64,000 nt of DNA, from assembly GCA_036676295.1 (NCBI GenBank), contig JAKFDE010000016.1, forward strand, positions 310,001-374,000, given 5' to 3'. Each line of letters opens with the position of its first letter. Within the stretch, counting starts at the first letter, position 1. Both the position numbers and the translations under genes were made by a program. Positions 19,330 to 28,282 of the stretch are shown piece after piece. This DNA comes from UBA4416 sp036676295 (GTDB lineage: Bacteria; Bacteroidota; Bacteroidia; B-17B0; Aurantibacillaceae). The notes beneath the pieces were generated by a model. That model searched no databases. It was not told the origin of the DNA and saw nothing but the letters and a program-made list of their open reading frames with translations.

Positions 19330-19348
19330 TTTAGCGGATTTTAGTGCA

Positions 19349-19356
19349 CAAATGTA
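19349..19356 (-). promoter_or_regulatory. Candidate -7 box (TACATTTG) for the ABC exporter
   Basis: On the minus strand it reads TACATTTG, fitting TAnnTTTG, 20 bases before the exporter start. The -33 region is weak. It lies back to back with the stronger rpmH promoter. Confidence 0.4.
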
Positions 19357-19416
19357 CTATTTAAAGACTTTAAAAGTTAAAAAATAAGGTAACATTGGCC
19401 GATTTTTAAGAAAAAA

Positions 19417-19447
19417 TTTGCGGCTTTCTAAAAATCCATTATCTTTG
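19417..19447 (+). promoter_or_regulatory. Strong Bacteroidota promoter of rpmH (TTTG-N19-TATCTTTG)
   Basis: TTTG at 19417-19420 and TATCTTTG at 19440-19447 are separated by 19 bases, matching the -33/-7 promoter described for the major sigma factor of Bacteroidota. It lies 42 bases before the rpmH start. This is the best promoter in the window and fits a highly expressed ribosomal gene. Confidence 0.8.
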
Positions 19448-19489
19448 CAGTCCAAATTTAAAACTAGTCAACAATAAATACTTAATATC

Positions 19490-19645
19490 ATGAAACGTAC
19501 CTTCCAACCATCGCAACGTAAAAGAAGAAATAAACACGGATTCCGTGAGCGTATGGCTTCAGCAAACGGCCGTAGAGTTTTAGCTTCTAGAAGATCTAAA
19601 GGTCGCGCTAAATTAACTGTATCAAGCGAAAAAACTCATAAATAA
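19490..19645 (+). CDS. rpmH: 50S ribosomal protein bL34
   Basis: A 51-residue, Arg/Lys-rich protein that reads MKRTFQPSQRKRRNKHGFRE at its start, continues with the conserved ERMASANGRRVLASRRSKGR and ends in EKTHK. This is the bL34 family of the large ribosomal subunit at full length. It is preceded by a near-consensus promoter and followed by a hairpin terminator, so it is a single-gene unit. The usual neighbours (rnpA, yidD or dnaA) are absent here; the ABC exporter and a chitinase-like gene flank it instead. Confidence 0.97.
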   Translation: MKRTFQPSQRKRRNKHGFRERMASANGRRVLASRRSKGRAKLTVSSEKTHK

Positions 19646-19679
19646 TAGACTACTAAAGCAATTTAGTACCTTTTTTAAC

Positions 19680-19712
19680 AAAGCTGCCTGTAAATACGGG
19701 TGGCTTTTTTGT
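19680..19712 (+). terminator. Rho-independent terminator of rpmH
   Basis: A 12-base-pair stem (AAAGCTGCCTGT with ACGGGTGGCTTT, three G-T wobbles) and an AAAT loop, followed by TTT. It lies 35 bases after the rpmH stop. Confidence 0.85.
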
Positions 19713-19800
19713 TATTTTTACTAGCCTAAAAGCTATTTTTTATGAAATAGCCATGTGCCAAACGCACATCTACAGTATAAAAAAACAATAATATATACAT

Positions 19801-22800
19801 ATGAAAAAACTTGTACTTGCTTTATCTTTTTTACCTTTCTTCCTATTTGCTCAACAATCCATCATCCAGGAGCAAAGTAATCATTACAAAAACTTTAATT
19901 ATACCAACGATTCGCAATGGGATAGTTTATATGCTATAGAAAATGGTGTTCCAATTGCTCAAACTACTCTTTTAGCAAAAACAACTGCTACTTGTACACT
20001 AAACAAAAAAGTATATGGCTGGCATCCATACTGGGTTGGCTCAGTATATACCAATTACGATTGGAGCATGTTAAGCGATTTTTGTTACTTTGATTATGGT
20101 GTAAGTCCAACAACAGGTAATAACACTAATGGGTCATTTGCATGGAGCACGAGTGCCGCTGTAACAGCTGCAAAAACTAATAGTGTAGCCATTCATTTTT
20201 GTGCAACATTATTTTCGAGCCACTCAACTTTTTGGGCAAGTTCAACTGCGCAACAAACGTTTATTACAAATGCCATTAACTTATTAAATTCTCGAGGCGG
20301 TAACGGTATCAATATCGATTTTGAAGGCATGGGATCAGCAGACAAGGCGCCCTTTACAGCATTTATGACAAGCTTATGTAATCAGGTTCATGCAGCTAAC
20401 CCTAACTATAAAGTATCTATGGCGCTGTATGCCGTTGAATGGGGTAACAACACATTTGATATTCCTGCTCTAAATCCTCTTGTCGATAATTTTATCATTA
20501 TGGGTTATGATTATTATTACTCAGGTTCAACTACCGCAGGGCCTGAAGCTCCCTTATATAATTTTCAAACAGGCTATAACTACACCTTGGCAAAATCCAT
20601 CACACATTATTTAAACAAAGGTGCTTCAAAAAACAAATTACTATTAGGCTTACCATGGTATGGCCGCGAATGGGAAACCGCAGGAAATACAGCGCCATCA
20701 AGTACTACCGGCGGCTTTACATCATCGCGTACCTATGCTTATGTAAAAAACAATGCCGGAACGTATTCTGCTGCCAATAAAAAATGGGAAGGAAATTCTT
20801 TTAATCCTTATTTTTCTTATCAAAGTGCAGGCAACTGGCGCCAATGCTGGATCGATGATGATTATAGTTACAGCCGTAAATTTGATCTTGTAAATCAACG
20901 TGGTATTGGCGGTATTGGTATTTGGGCTTTGGGTTATGATGATGGCTACAGTAATTTATGGAATTTGATAAAAAATAAATTTTCGAATTGCGCAGTGGTT
21001 CCTTGTACAGATAGTATCTATGACATGGGTGGTCCGACAAGAAATCATTATGACAATGAATCCTATGTTTACACCATTGCACCAACCGGAGCGAGTAAAG
21101 TACGATTAACCTTTAGTCAGATGGATCTGGAAGTAGGTTATGATTCCTTATACTTGTTTGATGGCGCAACAACTGCCTCTCCTTTATTAGGAGCTTTCAG
21201 CGGATCTGTGATTCCGGGAATCATCAATTCAACAGGACCTGCCATTACTGTAAAATTTAAATCAGATGTAGCCACAGTAAAAGCAGGCTTTAAAGCAATT
21301 TGGAATTGCATACAAGATAACACAAGCCCAACCACGCAAATCACCACACCAAGCGGCTGGATCACTCAAAACTTTGTGACCAATTATACTGATATTGATA
21401 ATAGCGGAGGAACAGGTATTGAAAAAAGTTTTTACCAACCAACTTACTATAATGGTTTTGAATGGAGAGCAAATGGAAATCGCGGATTTTTTAATGATGA
21501 TTTTGATGTATCCATCCATCCGGAGTGGACCAATGCAATTGGAACCTGGAGTATCGTTTCTGGATCGTTAGTGCAAAGCGACGAAACCAATGCTAATACA
21601 AATATTTATGCAACGGTTACACAAAGTTTATCAAACCGTTATTTATATTGTTTTAAAGGAACCATAAGCGGAACAGGCACCAATAGAAGAGCCGGCATTT
21701 ACATCGCATGTGATGATCCTACACAGAGCCAAAGAGGTAATAGTTATATGATCTGGTTCAGACCGGATCAAAGTGCTATTGAATTTTATAAATCTGTTTC
21801 TAATACAATTGGTGTACCTACTTTTTCTGCCAGTTGTGTTATTAACCCCAATACAACTTACGATTATAAGATCAGTTACGATAGAATAACCGGTGAAATA
21901 AAAGTGTGGATGAATAACACCTACATTACTTCATGGACAGATCCTTCATCTCCGCATGCTAATGGAACGGCAGTTTCTTTTAGAAGCGGGAACAGTAATT
22001 TTAAAATTGATGACTTCAAAATATTCCGTTCAAGAGCTGCATCCCATACAATTCTTGTAGGCTCATCCAATAGTAACGATCTAAGAAATGAGAATATGTC
22101 GCCTCAAATTGCCGGAGGAAAAATCAGTAGTATTACAAAAGATAACGCCAATAATCTTTCTACCATCAGCTCCCAAATAGTAGATATAGATTGGACAAAA
22201 CCGGTGAAACCAACATTAATAAAAGATGGAACTGCTAATGATATTGACACGACATATGTTGGTTCACAACTGGATTTAAATTATACGGCGGCAAAAGACA
22301 CTAACTCTGGCGTAACCACCTATTATTATGCCATTGGTACAACTGCCGGTGCACAAAATACAGTTGCATGGACAGCTAACGCACTGGCTCTATCTGCTAC
22401 TGAAACAGGTATGGCTTTAGTGAGCGGGCAAAAATATTACATCATGGTAAAAGCCATGAACGGTGCGGGCTTGGTAAGTGACAGTACGGTGAGTGATGGC
22501 GTGTTATATTTATTAGCAACAGGCATTAATACACCAAATGCACTTAATGATTTATCTGTTTATCCTAACCCAACTACTGATAAAGCAACTATTAGTTTAG
22601 TAAGTTCTTCAGACGAAAAATTACACTATGCGTTATTTGATGCACAAGGAAAATTAATTGAACAACAAGAATTAAATGTAACTGCCGGAATAACTACTTT
22701 ACAAATAGATGTGCAAAAATTACAATTAAGTAATGGCGTTTATTTTATTAAGTTTGCACTTAATGGAAAAGAATCCGTCAGAAAATTAATTGTAGAATAA
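19801..22800 (+). CDS. Secreted GH18 (chitinase-like) protein with CUB-like domain and T9SS sorting domain
   Basis: A 999-residue exported protein: signal peptide (cleavage near FAQQS), GH18 barrel at about 60-395, a CUB-like domain at about 400-500 (CTDSIYDMGG, then YDSLYLFDG), a middle region that may be a laminin-G-like fold (about 560-740), a fibronectin-like part, and a C-terminal sorting domain (YPNPTTD, then NGVYFIKF and KLIVE). The GH18 motif reads NGINIDFEG: the catalytic Asp173 and Glu175 are kept, while the two earlier Asp of DxxDxDxE are Asn168 and Asn171. It may cut chitin-like or peptidoglycan-related GlcNAc polymers. The substrate is not certain. Confidence 0.88.
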   Translation: MKKLVLALSFLPFFLFAQQSIIQEQSNHYKNFNYTNDSQWDSLYAIENGVPIAQTTLLAKTTATCTLNKKVYGWHPYWVGSVYTNYDWSMLSDFCYFDYGVSPTTGNNTNGSFAWSTSAAVTAAKTNSVAIHFCATLFSSHSTFWASSTAQQTFITNAINLLNSRGGNGINIDFEGMGSADKAPFTAFMTSLCNQVHAANPNYKVSMALYAVEWGNNTFDIPALNPLVDNFIIMGYDYYYSGSTTAGPEAPLYNFQTGYNYTLAKSITHYLNKGASKNKLLLGLPWYGREWETAGNTAPSSTTGGFTSSRTYAYVKNNAGTYSAANKKWEGNSFNPYFSYQSAGNWRQCWIDDDYSYSRKFDLVNQRGIGGIGIWALGYDDGYSNLWNLIKNKFSNCAVVPCTDSIYDMGGPTRNHYDNESYVYTIAPTGASKVRLTFSQMDLEVGYDSLYLFDGATTASPLLGAFSGSVIPGIINSTGPAITVKFKSDVATVKAGFKAIWNCIQDNTSPTTQITTPSGWITQNFVTNYTDIDNSGGTGIEKSFYQPTYYNGFEWRANGNRGFFNDDFDVSIHPEWTNAIGTWSIVSGSLVQSDETNANTNIYATVTQSLSNRYLYCFKGTISGTGTNRRAGIYIACDDPTQSQRGNSYMIWFRPDQSAIEFYKSVSNTIGVPTFSASCVINPNTTYDYKISYDRITGEIKVWMNNTYITSWTDPSSPHANGTAVSFRSGNSNFKIDDFKIFRSRAASHTILVGSSNSNDLRNENMSPQIAGGKISSITKDNANNLSTISSQIVDIDWTKPVKPTLIKDGTANDIDTTYVGSQLDLNYTAAKDTNSGVTTYYYAIGTTAGAQNTVAWTANALALSATETGMALVSGQKYYIMVKAMNGAGLVSDSTVSDGVLYLLATGINTPNALNDLSVYPNPTTDKATISLVSSSDEKLHYALFDAQGKLIEQQELNVTAGITTLQIDVQKLQLSNGVYFIKFALNGKESVRKLIVE

Positions 22801-22802
22801 AT

Positions 22803-23897
22803 TTGCCCTCAATTTTAATCATAGCCGATCATCGCCTGAACCGTTCACCAAGTCAGCGTTACCGCTTTGAACAGTATTTAGATTTTTTTAAAGCCAATGG
22901 TTTTGATTGGGAATTGTCCGAAATTATTACGGAGAAAGATGACACTGTCTTTTATCATCCGGGCAATTATTTCAAAAAAGCCTGGATCATGTTCAAATCC
23001 TTATTCATTCGTTGGAGTGATCTGAGAAGAGCAAAACAATTTGATATTGTTTTTATTCAGCGCGAAGCTTTATTATTAGGATCATCTTATTTTGAAAAGC
23101 AATTTTACAAACTCAGTAAAGTCATTTTTGATTTTGATGACAGCATTTGGTTATTAGACACTTCACCTGAAAATAAAAAATTTGAATTTTTAAAAAACCC
23201 GGATAAAACCAAGATCAACATTTTGCATGCACATGCTGTTATTGCCGGAAATAGTTTTTTAGCTAATTATGCTAAACAGTTCAATCAAAATGTATTTATT
23301 ATTCCAACTACAATTGATACAGAATTTCACAAGCCTATAAGAACTGCCTTCGACTACGCTCAGGCTGACAAAAAAATTGTGATTGGCTGGAGTGGAAGTA
23401 TCAGTACTATCAAACATTTTGAAATGGCAATTCCTGTTTTGAAAGAAATTCAAGCCAAGTATCCTAACAAAATAGAAATTCATGTAATCGGGCAAGGAAA
23501 TTACTCTCATCCCGAACTCAATATCATCAGTAAAAATTGGAACTCTAAAACCGAAGTAGCTGATCTGAATCAGTTTGATATTGGTATTATGCCCTTACCC
23601 AATGATGAATGGGTAAAAGGCAAATGTGGTCTAAAAGGCTTATCTTATATGGCTTGTGGCGTTGCCACCATCATGTCGGCCGTAGGCGTAAATCCTGATA
23701 TTATCAAACATGGTGAAAATGGTTTTCTAGCTACGTCTCAACAAGATTGGATAGATTCTATCTCACTATTAATTGAAAATTCCGAATTACGCCTCAAAAT
23801 GGGAGATGCCGGCAGGCAAACAGTGGTTGAAAACTATTCAGTAGAAGCTAATAAACATCACTACTTAGACGTTTTGAATTCCTTAATAAAACAGTAA
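22803..23897 (+). CDS. Glycosyltransferase family 4-type protein
   Basis: A 364-residue GT-B glycosyltransferase. It starts with TTG two bases after the GH18 stop; the start is supported because the protein then reads SILIIADHRLNRSPSQRYRFEQYL, the usual N-terminal pattern of such enzymes. The acceptor side holds FDFDDSIW. The nucleotide-sugar side has IGWSGSISTIKHF, a GxLPLPNDEW-like IGIMPLPNDEW, and CGLKGLSYMACGV with a following GENGFL. Donor and acceptor are unknown. It is probably cytosolic, acting on a lipid-linked or surface glycan. Confidence 0.85.
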   Translation: MPSILIIADHRLNRSPSQRYRFEQYLDFFKANGFDWELSEIITEKDDTVFYHPGNYFKKAWIMFKSLFIRWSDLRRAKQFDIVFIQREALLLGSSYFEKQFYKLSKVIFDFDDSIWLLDTSPENKKFEFLKNPDKTKINILHAHAVIAGNSFLANYAKQFNQNVFIIPTTIDTEFHKPIRTAFDYAQADKKIVIGWSGSISTIKHFEMAIPVLKEIQAKYPNKIEIHVIGQGNYSHPELNIISKNWNSKTEVADLNQFDIGIMPLPNDEWVKGKCGLKGLSYMACGVATIMSAVGVNPDIIKHGENGFLATSQQDWIDSISLLIENSELRLKMGDAGRQTVVENYSVEANKHHYLDVLNSLIKQ

Positions 23898-23940
23898 ATT
23901 TACCCCCACAAATCCACTACTTTAATACAAACTTACTTTT

Positions 23941-25023
23941 ATGAAAAACACAGCACTTACTCAAAAGCACATTTCTTTAGGAGCTAAAATGGTTCCATTT
24001 GCAGGTTATAATATGCCTGTTTCTTATAGCGGACTAAATGACGAGCATGCAACCGTTAGAAATAGCGTTGGTGTATTTGATGTAAGCCACATGGGTGAAT
24101 TTATTTTAAAAGGAGAAAATGCTTTGGATCTGATTCAACGCGTAACATCGAATGATGCTTCGGTATTAACAGATGGCAAGGCGCAATATTCTTGTTTACC
24201 AAACAAAGATGGCGGCATTGTTGATGATTTAATTGTTTACCGTATTGATGAGAAAACGTACATGTTAGTTGTTAACGCTTCTAACATTGATAAAGATTGG
24301 AATTGGATATCTCAATTCAATACAGCAAATGTTGAAATGCATAACATTTCAGAAAAAACTTCTTTACTAGCTATTCAAGGGCCAAACGCAATGGCTACTT
24401 TACAAAAATTAACGGATGTAAAATTAGCGGATATTCCTTATTACTCTTTTGCAAAAGGAAAATTCAATGGTGTAGATAACGTCGTTATTTCTAACACAGG
24501 TTATACCGGTGCAGGCGGTTTTGAAATTTATTTTGAAAATGAACATGCCGAAAAAATCTGGGATGCTATTTTTGAAGCAGGAAAAGAATTTGGCATTAAA
24601 CCAATTGGTTTAGGCGCACGTGATACTCTGCGTTTAGAAATGGGTTTCTGTTTATACGGAAACGACATTGATGATACTACGTCACCTATTGAAGCAGGTT
24701 TAGGATGGATCACTAAATTCACTAAAGACTTTACAAACCGCACAGCCATTGAAAAACAAAAAACTGAAGGCGTTACTAAAAAATTAGTTGGTTTTGAAAT
24801 GATCGACAGAGGTATTCCACGTCATGATTACGAAATTGCTGATGCTAACGGAAAGATTATTGGTAAAGTAACTTCGGGAACTCAATCGCCAACGTTAAAC
24901 AAAGCCATTGGAATGGGTTATGTAAATAAAGATTTTGCTAAAGCTGATACGGAAATTTTTATCATGATCAGAGATAAGGCGATCAAAGCAAAAGTTTGTA
25001 AAATTCCTTTTTTGAAAAAATAA
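23941..25023 (+). CDS. gcvT: Aminomethyltransferase (glycine cleavage T-protein)
   Basis: T-protein of the glycine cleavage system; moves the methylene group from the H-protein aminomethyl arm to tetrahydrofolate. Its 360 residues match the family. Conserved parts are VPFAGYNMPVSY, GVFDVSHMGEF, the folate-binding YTGAGGFEIYF and LGARDTLRLEMG. No gcvH or gcvP is adjacent, and the 43-base leader is too short for a glycine riboswitch, so it is an isolated copy. Confidence 0.96.
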   Translation: MKNTALTQKHISLGAKMVPFAGYNMPVSYSGLNDEHATVRNSVGVFDVSHMGEFILKGENALDLIQRVTSNDASVLTDGKAQYSCLPNKDGGIVDDLIVYRIDEKTYMLVVNASNIDKDWNWISQFNTANVEMHNISEKTSLLAIQGPNAMATLQKLTDVKLADIPYYSFAKGKFNGVDNVVISNTGYTGAGGFEIYFENEHAEKIWDAIFEAGKEFGIKPIGLGARDTLRLEMGFCLYGNDIDDTTSPIEAGLGWITKFTKDFTNRTAIEKQKTEGVTKKLVGFEMIDRGIPRHDYEIADANGKIIGKVTSGTQSPTLNKAIGMGYVNKDFAKADTEIFIMIRDKAIKAKVCKIPFLKK

Positions 25024-25044
25024 TTGTTTAGACAAAAGATAAAT

Positions 25045-25090
25045 GATTAAAGAATTCTAATCTTTAATCCCGCATCTTTAATCTTTAATC
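25045..25090. repeat. Inverted and direct ATCTTTAATC repeats between gcvT and comB
   Basis: GATTAAAGA at 25045-25053 is the exact complement of TCTTTAATC at 25061-25069. ATCTTTAATC then recurs at 25060-25069, 25074-25083 and 25081-25090, the last two overlapping. The hairpin could be a weak terminator or the repeats an operator; it may also be a decayed simple repeat. Confidence 0.55.
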
Positions 25091-25099
25091 TAATAGAAA

Positions 25100-25807
25100 A
25101 TGAACATCGAAGTTTGTTATACACCTCAGGCCTACCCTTTATTTCATAAGGATGAAGCCATTGTGGTAGTAATAGATATTTTCAGAGCAACCTCAGCTAT
25201 TGTTACCGCTTTTTATAATGGCGTTAGCAAAATGATTCCGGTTGCTACTGTTGAAGAAGCAAAAGAATACCAAACTAACGGTTTTCTGGCTGCTGCAGAA
25301 AGAAATGGAGAAATGATAGAAGGGTTTGAATTAGGCAACAGTCCTTTTGGCTATATGAATAATAAAGTAAAAGGAAAAACCATTGCCATCTCTACAACCA
25401 ATGGTACACAGGCTATTGAGGCCAGCCGCAAAGCTTCTAAAATTGTAGTAGGTAGTTTTTTAAATTTAGATGTATTGTGCGAATATTTAGCTGCTCAGCA
25501 AAAAGATGTGATCTTGGTTTGCGCAGGATGGAAAAATAAATTCAATTTAGAAGATACATTATTTGCAGGTGCTGTAGTTGAAAAACTAACTACCAATACA
25601 GAAACTGCTATTACGTGCGATTCGGCGATTGCCTCCAAACATTTATATGGTTTAGCTAAAGATGATCTATTTGAATTTTTAGGAAACTCTTCTCACCGTA
25701 ACCGATTAGCTAAATTAGATCTGGAACGCGACATTCAATATTGCCTTACTCCCAACCAATGCCCTGTTATACCGGTAATGGAAGGGAAATACTTAGTTAA
25801 AATGTAA
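25100..25807 (+). CDS. comB: 2-phosphosulfolactate phosphatase family protein (ComB-like)
   Basis: A 235-residue protein of the ComB family, which removes phosphate from 2-phosphosulfolactate in coenzyme M synthesis of archaea. Visible family signatures are VVVIDIFRATSAIV near residue 23, GFELGNSP near 75, and ISTTNGTQA near 95. Further on are VCAGWKNKFNLEDTLFAGA and HRNRLAKLDLERDI. No ComA or ComC partner is in the window and this phylum is not known to make coenzyme M, so the physiological substrate is open (sulfolactate or another phosphoester). Confidence 0.87.
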   Translation: MNIEVCYTPQAYPLFHKDEAIVVVIDIFRATSAIVTAFYNGVSKMIPVATVEEAKEYQTNGFLAAAERNGEMIEGFELGNSPFGYMNNKVKGKTIAISTTNGTQAIEASRKASKIVVGSFLNLDVLCEYLAAQQKDVILVCAGWKNKFNLEDTLFAGAVVEKLTTNTETAITCDSAIASKHLYGLAKDDLFEFLGNSSHRNRLAKLDLERDIQYCLTPNQCPVIPVMEGKYLVKM

Positions 25808-25819
25808 TATTGGTCATTC

Positions 25820-26371
25820 ATGGAAAATTTAAAAGTTATAGGTAAACGCGCTTCTGTTTTAATTAAAGATTCTGTTTTTAGTTTAGTGATCTTGCCAACT
25901 GCCGACAAACGCAAAACCAATCTAATGTTTTTATGGTTAATGGCATGGACTGTAAGCGGTATTATTATTATAACCTATTATTTTAAATTAACTCAGGAAA
26001 ATGCCAAACTCATGATCATTGTTTGGTTAGCGTTTTGGGCTTATTTCGAATTTAAAATAATTCGCGTGTACATGTGGAAACGTTTTGGAAAAGAAAAACT
26101 CTGGATAAAAAACGGCACCCTCTTTTACCAGCAAGACATTAACGGAAGAGGCAAGATAAAAGAATTTGACGCTAACTTAGTTACTGATATTGAATTAATA
26201 GAATTAACAAGAGGTGATTTTGCCGATTATTTCAATCAAAGCTTTTGGGTAAAAGGTGGAGAGCGAATTATATTTTCGTGTCAATCTAAGTTTATCAAAT
26301 TTGGGCTACAACTAGAAGATGATGAAGCAAAAAAAGTTATCACAGAGTTGAAAAAGTTTTTAAAAAATTAA
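25820..26371 (+). CDS. Two-helix membrane protein of unknown function
   Basis: A 183-residue protein with two hydrophobic helices (about residues 36-55 and 62-80) and a C-terminal soluble domain of about 100 residues rich in beta-type segments. The domain holds LWIKNGTLFYQQDI and GGERIIFSC, which resembles a PH-like membrane-associated fold. It starts 12 bases after comB and probably shares its transcript. I do not recognise a named family. Confidence 0.75.
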   Translation: MENLKVIGKRASVLIKDSVFSLVILPTADKRKTNLMFLWLMAWTVSGIIIITYYFKLTQENAKLMIIVWLAFWAYFEFKIIRVYMWKRFGKEKLWIKNGTLFYQQDINGRGKIKEFDANLVTDIELIELTRGDFADYFNQSFWVKGGERIIFSCQSKFIKFGLQLEDDEAKKVITELKKFLKN

Positions 26372-26379
26372 TCTTTAAT

Positions 26380-27015
26380 TTATTCGCCAGATTCTTCTGG
26401 CAAAACAGTTTTCCAATTCTCAATCTTCAGCTTTTCAAAAAACTCTGTTTCCTCAATTTCCTTCACGCCGCCAATGGCTAAATTGCCTAATTCCAGATCT
26501 TCGATGGATACACGAATTAAGCGCTTGCAAGGATGATACACTTCGGATACCATTTTACGTATTTGATGGTACTTGCCTTCCGTTAAAGTCATGCGTAACC
26601 ATGTTTGAGGCAAGTCATCTCGAAATTCGTGGCCACGTTTAGGCAAATCAAGAGGTTTATCAATGATGTCAATTTCGCAAGCTGTAGTTGTGTAATAACC
26701 TCCGCCTTTTACTCTGATGGAAATCCCTGTTCTGAGTTTGTTCAAAGTCTCCTGTGTCATGATGCGCTCTACTTGAACCACATAAGTACGTTTATGCGGC
26801 ACATCACTTTCAAATAACAATTTAGTAACTCGTTTATTTGTAGTTAACAATAACAACCCTTCCGAGTTATTATCTAATCTGCCAATGGCATGGATCCCTT
26901 CCGGAAAATCATAATCCAGATCCCCCAATAAATTTACTTTATCGGGGCTTATAAATTGCGACACCATTTTATATGGCTTATGTATGATAAAATAACGGTT
27001 AGCTGGTTGGCTCAT
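26380..27015 (-). CDS. rRNA/tRNA pseudouridine synthase, RsuA/RluE type
   Basis: A 211-residue pseudouridine synthase without the S4 domain, as in RluE. The opening YFIIHKPYKMVSQF is the family start. The catalytic motif is AIGRLDNNSEGLLLLT, whose Asp is the nucleophile. KRTYVVQV and the C-terminal TEGKYHQIRKMV follow. RluE modifies U2457 of 23S rRNA in E. coli; the exact target here is inferred. Its 5' end overlaps the glycosyltransferase-DUF2062 gene by 17 bases, so the two are cotranscribed. Confidence 0.9.
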   Translation of the reverse strand: MSQPANRYFIIHKPYKMVSQFISPDKVNLLGDLDYDFPEGIHAIGRLDNNSEGLLLLTTNKRVTKLLFESDVPHKRTYVVQVERIMTQETLNKLRTGISIRVKGGGYYTTTACEIDIIDKPLDLPKRGHEFRDDLPQTWLRMTLTEGKYHQIRKMVSEVYHPCKRLIRVSIEDLELGNLAIGGVKEIEETEFFEKLKIENWKTVLPEESGE

Positions 27016-28204
27016 TTGACTTTGGTTTATAACCGAATAATTTTAATAATAGCCAGGTGATGATGGTGCCGGAAAGACCTGCTGCTAAAGACAATACAAT
27101 GGCTCCAACAGTATAAACGTATAAATTTGTTAAAGTTTGAGGAGTCAATAGTTTAGTGAAATCCAAATTTACTTTTTCATTCAATACATACTCCCCTGTT
27201 TTTACACTGGCGTATAAAATAAACGGGATCATGGGTGGTACCGATATTTGAGCGGTGAGACCAACAATGAATTTATTTAATTTAAAAAACACAGCTGCCA
27301 CAATGGCTAATGCAAACTGAAAACCCCAAATGGGAACAATACCAAAAAACAAACCCACACCAACTGAAAGTGCTTTATTTTCGGCACTTTCATGAGCTGC
27401 TACAATTTGAGTCTTCCACATTTTTTTAAAATTCTTCCAGGTGAAAGCTCTTAATAACATCACCGGCCTCCAAAATGCCAAAGCTAAAATAGTTAGGTAT
27501 GCATTTAAAAAACTAATGCGCGTTGTATCTCTGCTAGCCTTAAAATGCGTCACACGTTCTTCTTGCGGCGCGTAGTATACACTTACCGGTACCGGAATCA
27601 CCGGTATACCGCGCCAGGCGGCTTTCACGATCACTTCAATTTCCAATTCAAACTTGGTAGTGAATAGCCATATTTTTTTTAATCGTTGAACCGGGTATAA
27701 TCTGTAACCACTTTGTGTATCGGGCAATTTAATGCCTGTTTCGGCCCAAAACCAAAAATTGCTGAACTTGTTGCCAAAGGTACTTTTAGCAGGCACATTC
27801 TCTACTGTCATGTTTCTGGCCCCAATGATCAAACTTCCGGGCTTCTCCTCTATTTTATTTAAGAATATAATAAAATCACTTGGGTAATGTTGGCCATCGC
27901 TATCAATACTGATCACATAATCAAATCCTGAGTCAACTGCTTTTTTAAATCCGTTACGCAAACCCATGCCTTTGCCTTGATTTACTTCATGTGTCAGTAC
28001 AATCAGCTGAGGGTATTTTTCAATAATTTCCTTTGTACCATCTGTACAACCATCATTCACCACAATTACGTCATCGCAATATTCCAAAGTAGATTGGATC
28101 ACTCCTTCTATCGTTTTAGCATTGTTATAGGTTGGAATTACCACACAACATTTTAAGTGCTTAAACTTTTGCTTTATAAGTAGTTTTTGTTTAGGAGTAT
28201 CCAT
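26999..28204 (-). CDS. GT2 glycosyltransferase fused to DUF2062 membrane domain
   Basis: A 401-residue fusion. Residues about 18-240 are a GT-A glycosyltransferase (CVVIPTYNNAKTIEGV, VVNDGCTDGT, and a DxD in ISIDSDGQHYP near residue 98), like dolichyl-phosphate mannose synthases. Residues about 265-395 are a DUF2062 domain with hydrophobic helices (GVGLFFGIVPIWGFQ, then VPPMIPFILYASV). The enzyme probably makes a polyprenyl-phosphate sugar or a surface glycan at the inner membrane. Its last 17 bases overlap the pseudouridine synthase gene. Confidence 0.88.
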   Translation of the reverse strand: MDTPKQKLLIKQKFKHLKCCVVIPTYNNAKTIEGVIQSTLEYCDDVIVVNDGCTDGTKEIIEKYPQLIVLTHEVNQGKGMGLRNGFKKAVDSGFDYVISIDSDGQHYPSDFIIFLNKIEEKPGSLIIGARNMTVENVPAKSTFGNKFSNFWFWAETGIKLPDTQSGYRLYPVQRLKKIWLFTTKFELEIEVIVKAAWRGIPVIPVPVSVYYAPQEERVTHFKASRDTTRISFLNAYLTILALAFWRPVMLLRAFTWKNFKKMWKTQIVAAHESAENKALSVGVGLFFGIVPIWGFQFALAIVAAVFFKLNKFIVGLTAQISVPPMIPFILYASVKTGEYVLNEKVNLDFTKLLTPQTLTNLYVYTVGAIVLSLAAGLSGTIITWLLLKLFGYKPKSNEPTS

Positions 28205-28274
28205 TATGCAGGGCGCAAATTTAAAGAAATAATACTAGCTAAAAGCATCTTTCAGTTTCTAATTTATTAATGAT

Positions 28275-28282
28275 TAAGTTTG
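28275..28282 (+). promoter_or_regulatory. TAAGTTTG box at the start of the DUF4421 gene
   Basis: A TAnnTTTG match whose last three bases are the TTG start proposed for the gene. If it is a real -7 box, the true start is more likely the GTG at 28286 on a leaderless transcript. It may also be chance in AT-rich sequence. Confidence 0.3.

Noticed and set aside
23898..23940. Glycine riboswitch before gcvT
   Set aside because: The gap is only 43 bases and holds no paired structure of the riboswitch type.
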